Of a stretch of 64,000 bases of DNA, positions 58,849 to 64,000 are shown piece by piece. The notes under the pieces are model-generated. The model was given only the letters and a program-made list of their open reading frames with translations, searched no databases and was not told where the DNA came from. Where the stretch lies: contig NZ_LPUF01000001.1 of assembly GCF_002072955.1 (NCBI RefSeq), positions 2,254,896 to 2,318,895 of the forward strand, in the 5' to 3' direction. The stretch comes from Methyloprofundus sedimenti. Lineage in GTDB: Bacteria > Pseudomonadota > Gammaproteobacteria > Methylococcales > Methylomonadaceae. Position 1 is the first letter of the stretch. The number at the start of each line of letters is the position of its first letter. Made by a program: the position numbers and the translations under genes.

Positions 58849-59967
58849 ATGAGACATCCAGAATTTCCCTTATCCGCTGAACTTATTTATCTTAACCATG
58901 CTGCCGTTGCCCCGTGGCCAAAACGAACGAGTACAGCCGTTAGCAAATTTGCACAACAAAATACCCTTTATGGTTCATCTTGTTATCTAGACTGGCTGCA
59001 AAAAGAAACGCAATTACGTGTTCAGTTACAAACCTTATTAAACGCTCCTGACGCCACTGATATTGCCTTGGTGAAAAATACCTCAGAAGCCCTGTCCTTT
59101 GTCGCATATGGTCTGGACTGGCACTCTGGCGATAATATTGTTTCCAGTAACGAAGAATTTCCCTCTAACCGAATCGTCTGGCAATCTTTAAGCGAGCTAG
59201 GTGTTGAGTTTCGTGAAGCAGATTTAGCACAGGCCGCAACACCCGAAGATGCACTGTTTGCATTAGTGGATAAACAAACCCGATTAATAACGATTAGTTC
59301 TATCCAGTTTGCCAGTGGTTTACGCCTGGATATAGATAGAATTGGCCAGTTCTGTCAACAAAATAATATTCTTTTCTGTATAGATGCTATTCAAAGTCTC
59401 GGGGCTGTGCAATTTGATGTACAAAAATGCCAGGCTGATTTCGTTATGGCAGATGGCCATAAATGGATGCTAGGTCCCGAAGGTTTGGGAGTCTTTTATA
59501 CCAGCCCTGCGTCTCGAGAAAAATTAAAGCTGACTCAATATGGCTGGCATATGATGGACAATACTCATAATTATGAAAATAAACCCTGGTCTATCCACCC
59601 GACAGCACAACGTTTTGAATGTGGCAGTCCTAATACACTGGGTATTCATGCATTATCTGCCAGCTTATCCTTATTACTAGAGACAGGAATGGAGACAGTT
59701 GAAAAGCAGGTTTTGGCCAATGCCCGCTATTTAATGGCAGCGATAAAATCACGCCCTTATTTACAGCTATTGACGGATGAAACAGCAAAATTACAATCAG
59801 GTATTGTTGTGTTTAAGCATAAGCAACTGAGTAAAGAAGCCTTATATGCGCATCTGCAGAAAAATCATGTTGTATGCGCAATGCGTGGCGAAGGTATTCG
59901 TTTTTCAGCACATTTTTATAATTCGACGCAAGAATTAGATAAAGCGATGCTATTAATTCCTGATTGA
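58849..59967 (+). CDS. Class V aminotransferase-fold PLP enzyme
   Basis: 372-aa PLP enzyme of the cysteine-desulfurase/isopenicillin-epimerase fold. YLNHAAVAPWPKRT is the typical start; VKNTSEALSFVAYGL and FCIDAIQSLGAVQFD hold cofactor contacts; the PLP lysine is in ADGHKWMLGPEGLGVFY. No clear cysteine-desulfurase active-site loop is visible, so the reaction is open (desulfurase, selenocysteine lyase or other). It lies 39 bases after the NYN gene. Confidence 0.85.
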   Translation: MRHPEFPLSAELIYLNHAAVAPWPKRTSTAVSKFAQQNTLYGSSCYLDWLQKETQLRVQLQTLLNAPDATDIALVKNTSEALSFVAYGLDWHSGDNIVSSNEEFPSNRIVWQSLSELGVEFREADLAQAATPEDALFALVDKQTRLITISSIQFASGLRLDIDRIGQFCQQNNILFCIDAIQSLGAVQFDVQKCQADFVMADGHKWMLGPEGLGVFYTSPASREKLKLTQYGWHMMDNTHNYENKPWSIHPTAQRFECGSPNTLGIHALSASLSLLLETGMETVEKQVLANARYLMAAIKSRPYLQLLTDETAKLQSGIVVFKHKQLSKEALYAHLQKNHVVCAMRGEGIRFSAHFYNSTQELDKAMLLIPD

Positions 59968-59978
59968 AAATAGCATCC

Positions 59979-60064
59979 GTAGGATGGGCAAAGGAGCGTT
60001 ATCCCGTGCCCATCACTCATACAGTGTAAAAGATGGGCACGAAAAAGCCCTTTGCCCATCCTAC
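59979..60064. repeat. Long two-part palindromic repeat before pyrF
   Basis: Outer arms GTAGGATGGGCAAAG (59979-59993) and CTTTGCCCATCCTAC (60050-60064) pair perfectly over 15 bp. Inner arms CGTGCCCATC (60005-60014) and GATGGGCACG (60032-60041) pair over 10 bp. GATGGGCA thus occurs four times in alternating orientation. The shape is that of a REP- or MITE-like intergenic element. It could also end transcription from the class V gene. Confidence 0.7.
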
Positions 60065-60169
60065 AAGTCAAGTATACACAGGGCTTAAACAAAAAAAGTT
60101 ACAGCTTAATAACATAGGTTAAAATAACGCCTCTAATCCAGGCAAATACAAGACAACATATTCACAATT

Positions 60170-60898
60170 ATGACTCATCACTCTATTTCTACTAAACCCA
60201 TCCCGACTAACGAAAGACTCATTATGGCTCTGGATTTCCCTAGCATACCTGAAGCACAGGCATTGGTTGAGGAGCTGGGTGATTCAGTCGTTTTTTATAA
60301 AGTGGGTATGGAAATATTTATGGCAGGAGACTATTTCGCATTTATTGAATGGCTAAAAGCCAGACACAAAAAAATATTTGTCGATTTAAAGTTTTTTGAT
60401 ATACCTGCTACTGTTGGCCGCGCTATAAAAGCACTGAGTAGTAAAGGCGTAGATATGGCGACGATTCATGGCAATGATTCGATTATGCAAGCAGCAGCTA
60501 AAGAAAAAGAGGATTTAAAAGTTCTGGCGGTCACGGCATTAACCAGTTTAGATCGAGGCGATCTGGACGATCTGGGGTTTCAATGTGATGTACAGCAGCT
60601 GGTTCTGTCACGCGCAAAACGGGCTTTAGCTATAGGCTGTGATGGTATTGTATCTTCCGGTTTAGAAGTACCGATGCTACGAGAAAATCTGGATCATAAA
60701 TTATTAGTGATTACCCCCGGAGTTCGCCCCGTAGACAATCGAGTTGAAGATGACCAAAAACGTGTGGTCACTGTAGAACAGGCTTTCCAGAATGGTGCAG
60801 ATTATATTGTGATTGGCCGTCCAATTCGTGATGCAGAAAACAGAAAACAAATGGCTGATAAAATTCAGGCACAAATTGCGTCTCAGTTTAAGTGCTAG
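60170..60898 (+). CDS. pyrF: Orotidine 5'-phosphate decarboxylase
   Basis: Last enzyme of UMP synthesis, 242 aa. The catalytic Lys/Asp set is in IFVDLKFFDIPATVGRAI; the start MALDFPSIPEAQALVEEL and phosphate-binding VVITPGVRPVD and YIVIGRPI complete the barrel signature. The N-terminus is about 18 residues longer than usual before RLIMALDF, so a later start is possible. A group II intron lies directly downstream in the opposite direction. Confidence 0.96.
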   Translation: MTHHSISTKPIPTNERLIMALDFPSIPEAQALVEELGDSVVFYKVGMEIFMAGDYFAFIEWLKARHKKIFVDLKFFDIPATVGRAIKALSSKGVDMATIHGNDSIMQAAAKEKEDLKVLAVTALTSLDRGDLDDLGFQCDVQQLVLSRAKRALAIGCDGIVSSGLEVPMLRENLDHKLLVITPGVRPVDNRVEDDQKRVVTVEQAFQNGADYIVIGRPIRDAENRKQMADKIQAQIASQFKC

Positions 60899-60987
60899 AT
60901 AAATACCTGACGTGAATTTTTAGCTGCATTTGTCGGGTTATAGTTTATAAATCGGGTCAGAGGGAGCCCCGCAGCTCCCGTCTGCCC

Positions 60988-61023
60988 ACAGAACCGTGCG
61001 TACGGGTCCGTACACGGCTCCTC
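60988..61023 (-). ncRNA. Group II intron domain V
   Basis: The minus strand reads GAGCCGTGTACGG, a short ACC turn, then CGTACGCACGGTTC, forming the conserved 30-34-base catalytic hairpin with the AGC triad at its foot. It directly touches the RT stop codon, as in many bacterial introns. Confidence 0.85.
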
Positions 61024-62335
61024 ACGCAAGACGTATCCATTGAGAAACTTCAAACCAATGCTCTAACTTTCGGTCGGATCGTATTTCCTGCCCTTTCAGA
61101 TTTATAAACCAACTGTTCGGATAAGCCCTCGTCACTGCTCGCGCATTGGAGAGTTGCCACCGTTTGTTGTTTGAAAAGACGGCTTTTGATGCTTGTTTTC
61201 GTGGTACGCCCCGTTTGACCAGTTTTCGATATAGATGCTGTTTTCTCTTTTGTTGATCGACTATTCGTGATCGTAGTCGTCGCCTGATATGGGCTTCGAT
61301 TTTATTCAATTGTGAGGGGTAGTAAGTCAAACTGTAGTAATTTGACCAGCCCACATACCATTGATTGATCTCGTCCAGTGATGTATCCAGAGTCTGATGT
61401 GTACCTCGCGGTGTCAGTGCTTCGATTTTACTCATGGCTGTTTGCAGGGCTTTATGCGCAATGGCAATTGTCCCCTTAACCACGGTAAAACCTAAAAACT
61501 TTACCGCATCGGATTTAGCCACCTGGCTTTTCTCCTGATTCACTTTCAGTTTCAGCTTCTTTTCGATGAATTGGCTGACTTTTTCCATCACTCGATCTGC
61601 CGCTTTTTGCGATTTTACGAAGATATTACAGTCGTCCGCGTACCTGCAAAATTCCAGTCCACGTTTTTCCAATTCCTGATCCAGTTCATCCAGAACGATA
61701 TTGCTCAGCAAGGGACTGAGTGAGCCCCCTTGCATTGCGCCTTCCTTGCTGGGGTTGACGATGCCATTGATCATGACGCCGCTACGCAACCTGTTTCCGA
61801 CTAGGCGAAGTATCCGTTTGTCGGATATTTTCTCGCCCATTCGGGCTATCAGCCTGTCGTGATGGATTCTATCAAAAAACTTGGATAGATCTATATCCAC
61901 CACGTAGGGCTTGCCACTGTTCACTATCTGTTGTGCCGCTTGTACCGCTTCGTGCTGGCTTCGCCCTGGGCGAAATCCATAGCTGTGCGGTGAAAAATGC
62001 GGATCAAAGACCGGTTCCAGCAGTAGCTTTAATATTGTTTGTACCACTCGATCCCGTACCGTCGGTATGCCGAGTAGTCGTACACCTTTGCCTCCCGGCT
62101 TGGCTATTTCTACTCGACGGACTGGCGAGGGTTGATAAGTCCAGTTTGCGAGTTCCTCTTGCAACTGACTTAGCTCTTCGTCTAAACGAGTTTCAAAGTC
62201 TGCAATGGTTATTCCGTCTATGCCGGGTTTACCTTTGTTTTTCTTTACCTGTTTAAAAGCGACGCCCAAGTATAAGGTTGAGCATAACTGGTCGAAAAGT
62301 CTGGGTTCCTCTATTAATAGGTCGTGTTCGTTCAT
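61022..62335 (-). CDS. ltrA: Group II intron reverse transcriptase/maturase
   Basis: 437 aa. RT domains: GKPGIDGITI (RT0-1), GVRLLGIPTVRDRVVQ (RT2), YGFRPGRSQHEAVQAA (RT2a-3), VVDIDLSKFFDRI (RT3), GAMQGGSLSPLLSNIVLDELDQEL (RT4) and catalytic FCRYADDCNIF (RT5). VKFLGFTV (RT7) and the maturase domain (LDEINQWYVGWSNYY) follow. No endonuclease domain is visible at the C-terminus (ends VSQWIRLA), so integration would be endonuclease-independent. The frame is intact, so the element may be active. Confidence 0.95.
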   Translation of the reverse strand: MNEHDLLIEEPRLFDQLCSTLYLGVAFKQVKKNKGKPGIDGITIADFETRLDEELSQLQEELANWTYQPSPVRRVEIAKPGGKGVRLLGIPTVRDRVVQTILKLLLEPVFDPHFSPHSYGFRPGRSQHEAVQAAQQIVNSGKPYVVDIDLSKFFDRIHHDRLIARMGEKISDKRILRLVGNRLRSGVMINGIVNPSKEGAMQGGSLSPLLSNIVLDELDQELEKRGLEFCRYADDCNIFVKSQKAADRVMEKVSQFIEKKLKLKVNQEKSQVAKSDAVKFLGFTVVKGTIAIAHKALQTAMSKIEALTPRGTHQTLDTSLDEINQWYVGWSNYYSLTYYPSQLNKIEAHIRRRLRSRIVDQQKRKQHLYRKLVKRGVPRKQASKAVFSNNKRWQLSNARAVTRAYPNSWFINLKGQEIRSDRKLEHWFEVSQWIRLA

Positions 62336-63217
62336 TTCACTTTTTTTTCTTTCTTTTGCAATGGGCTTTCTTCAATCTCGCACAACCGATTCGTTCACTG
62401 TTTACGACGCGAATAGAGGGTTGTTCCTGTTAGGCTGATCTCAGTCCATCAGTTTATAATCAACGGCCATGGCCGCTTACGTGTTCCGCCCTTCACCTCC
62501 AACGTCCTGTTGCTGATTTGATGTTTTACCCTCCTTCATGTCACCATGAATTCATCGGCACCAAACTTTACGATTACTATGGCTTCATCTGAAAACCCTC
62601 GGTTCATAACGTCTACATTACTGTAGCGCTTAGGGCTTAAGGAGTCGCAGTTACTCCGACCCAAAGCCGACGGCTCTTCACTGGGTAAGATAGTCAACTA
62701 TCTCTCGATCTACCTACCTTCAATACAACAACACGTTACGGTGAGAATATTGGACTTCGGTGGTCGCGGGCACCTTATCCCCTTGTTGCCGCCTTACGAA
62801 GGTTCACTTTCGTTTAGGTGATCGATTTGGCTAGAGCTTCCTTCAGATTCCGCATTGGCTCCCAATAACCGTGTTTCCCTGTTGGGTAGCTACCGGGAGT
62901 TTCTTTGGACACCCTTGCTTTCGCCTACTTTTTCCCTTCTCACAGGGCAAAGGCTGGACTTCCACCAGCTAGCTGACTATCATGCCAGTCACACCGCTCA
63001 GATTTCGACAAAACACCCGGCCTACGACTATGCGAAGGTCGGTGAACGTTACCCATCCGCTAAAGCTGCTTCGTTTCCTGTCTGCCCTCCAAGCAATGAA
63101 TACTTACCTTGTAGTTACTGACTTGATGGGCCAGGGTATCAATCCAGTTACCTGTGATTGCTCCGGGGCGCCTCAGGTTTTTGGTTAGAACATAGCGAGA
63201 TTCAGTTCCCGGTATAG

Positions 63218-63349
63218 AAAATCACCATTGCTGGAAATATTAAAGATATATACCAGCATATACTGGCAGTAGTTAAAGCTATAGACCATCACAGAAATAT
63301 CCGCACAGGCTCTATTTTAATTGAAGAAATGGCTATTGCCGGGGAATAA
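63218..63349 (+). pseudogene. Short open remnant, unrecognised
   Basis: A 43-codon stretch without start codon, bounded by TAG and TAA, reads IKDIYQHILAVVKAIDHHRN and ends SILIEEMAIAGE. It has protein-like composition but no family I know. It lies between the intron's 5' end and the next gene and could be the tail of a gene broken by intron arrival or deletion. Confidence 0.3.
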
Positions 63350-63834
63350 AAGTCTATCTACCCATACAATCAGCTAGAGTAAAAAAACTTCAGCTTTTGT
63401 TAATACCAGCACCAGCAAAAGCTATTGCTCTCCTTTTATAACTACAATAAATCCTACTACCTGCCTTTCTTTACTTCATACGCATTGGTCACGGGCGATG
63501 TTTAGCACTTTAACAATATACTTTCGGCACAAATAGCAGAAATTAAAAAACAATTATGTGATCATGCATTAAATGGTACTATGATTTACATCTCAGGTTA
63601 TTTACTTGGAAAACCGGCCTCGCTTACGAAAATTTTACTTAATAATCAAATAACTTAATGAGTCTCAAGCTATCTCTTTATTGCTTTGCGATAATAATGG
63701 CACCGACACTTAAAACTTCAAATGGAATAGCTGATATTAAACCGATCCAAGCTTTCGAGCATATCGAATACTTATTATGAATTTTTTAAGGCCTATAGTT
63801 TGGCGACCCATCAAATAAATCTGGTATAAATTTT
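63350..63834. other. AT-rich spacer without recognisable gene
   Basis: About 485 bases. It holds one 8-bp hairpin (AGCTTTTG at 63392-63399 with CAAAAGCT at 63416-63423) and a 43-codon open stretch ending near 63657 that I do not recognise. The promoter of the PAS-domain gene should lie at the right end. Confidence 0.4.
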
Positions 63835-64000
63835 ATGTCTTTAGAAAAAAAGAACGTAACTGAAAAAAAGAAAAATGCTGCCATAGAAGAAAGCTTCAGA
63901 TATATTTTTGAAAATTCACTCAACGAAATTTTTGTATTTGATGCAGAAACCTTTAAATTTATTAAAGCCAATCGAGGGGCCTGTAAAAATATCGGTTACA
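63835..64000 (+). CDS. PAS-domain signalling protein, 3' part beyond window
   Basis: Open frame from ATG 63835 to the window edge (55 codons). A basic start (MSLEKKNVTEKKKNAAIEE) is followed by SFRYIFENSLNEIFVFDAET and FKFIKANRGACKNIGY, the standard opening of a PAS sensor domain. A TAG 36 bases upstream in frame fixes the start region. Most such proteins are histidine kinases or diguanylate cyclases; the output domain lies outside the window. Confidence 0.75.
   Translation, partial: MSLEKKNVTEKKKNAAIEESFRYIFENSLNEIFVFDAETFKFIKANRGACKNIGY

Larger units (their letters stand above)
60950..63180 (-). mobile_element. Group II intron with encoded reverse transcriptase
   Basis: Retroelement read leftward. 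It consists of about 840 bases of structured, GC-rich RNA sequence (63180-62336), the RT/maturase gene, then domain V and a short domain VI-like hairpin (GGGAG/CTCCC near 60962-60980). The limits are approximate: I could not find a clear GTGYG 5' end, and the 3' end is placed near 60950. It sits in non-coding DNA behind pyrF. A 95-base fragment with similar domain I-like sequence is at 43.8 kb. Confidence 0.8.

Noticed and set aside
62855-63188. Plus-strand frames of 88 and 68 codons near the intron
   Set aside because: They are antisense to the intron's structured 5' RNA and look like shadows commonly annotated in such introns.
1-64000. CRISPR array, tRNA or rRNA genes
   Set aside because: No regularly spaced direct repeats, cloverleaf with CCA-type ends, or rRNA-like stretches were found by reading.

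Overview
The window reads as a chromosomal segment of a gammaproteobacterium. Support comes from the gene content: yebC-ruvC-ruvA, rlmD, queG, nnr-tsaE, dapA-bamC, nadD-rsfS, gamma-type purL, dksA and oxyR. A fatty-acid cis/trans isomerase, a HupE-type membrane protein with its anchor partner, MauG-like cytochrome peroxidase and a decayed encapsulin-type ferritin would suit a methanotroph-like or other aquatic lineage. No methane or methanol oxidation gene is visible, so the order is inference. All product names come from recognising motifs by eye; no database was searched.

Layout. 1-4115 (minus): heavy-metal RND efflux pump (permease cut by the window edge) and its adaptor. 4256-7569: gcvH, dgkA, a PfkB sugar/nucleoside kinase, and the HupE-like pair. 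7873-9734: yebC-ruvC-ruvA. 10113-16476: rlmD, an L,D-transpeptidase, a frameshifted TolC gene, queG, nnr, tsaE. 16627-24659: a haem/oxidative-stress block (cti, Fur-box-preceded di-haem peroxidase, frameshifted oxyR, ferritin-like remnant, peroxiredoxin, glutathione reductase) followed by decaying metallophosphoesterase and cytochrome genes. 24976-28892 (minus): giant FAD/Fe-S oxidoreductase. 29240-37151: a tightly packed run of CoA-disulfide reductase-rhodanese, copper-type P-ATPase, MlaE-, MlaF- and MlaD-like proteins and a TPR lipoprotein. 37346-42605 (minus): a drug-efflux operon with a divergent LysR regulator, by eye more GC-rich than its surroundings. 44191-60898: housekeeping genes (bioA, dksA, aminotransferase, rhodanese, proA, nadD, rsfS, dapA, bamC, purL, pyrF), interrupted by an IS30 element and a NYN-domain gene. 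60950-63180 (minus): a group II intron with its reverse transcriptase. The window ends inside a PAS-domain sensor gene.

The most unusual part is the 31.0-37.2 kb operon. Its ABC ATPase has lost Walker A, Q-loop, signature, catalytic glutamate and H-loop residues yet stays open and translationally coupled to intact partners. The adjacent P-type ATPase keeps its phosphorylation site but has TGAN in place of TGE in the actuator domain. Together they suggest an MCE-type lipid/envelope complex built around a pseudo-ATPase, or driven by an ATPase encoded elsewhere.

Three genes (tolC-like, oxyR, FAD/Fe-S oxidoreductase) each lose frame by one base in a homopolymer run, which points to sequencing error as strongly as to biology. 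By contrast, the 21.5 kb and 23.6-24.7 kb remnants carry deletions and nonsense changes that cannot be explained that way. No tRNA, rRNA or CRISPR array was seen.
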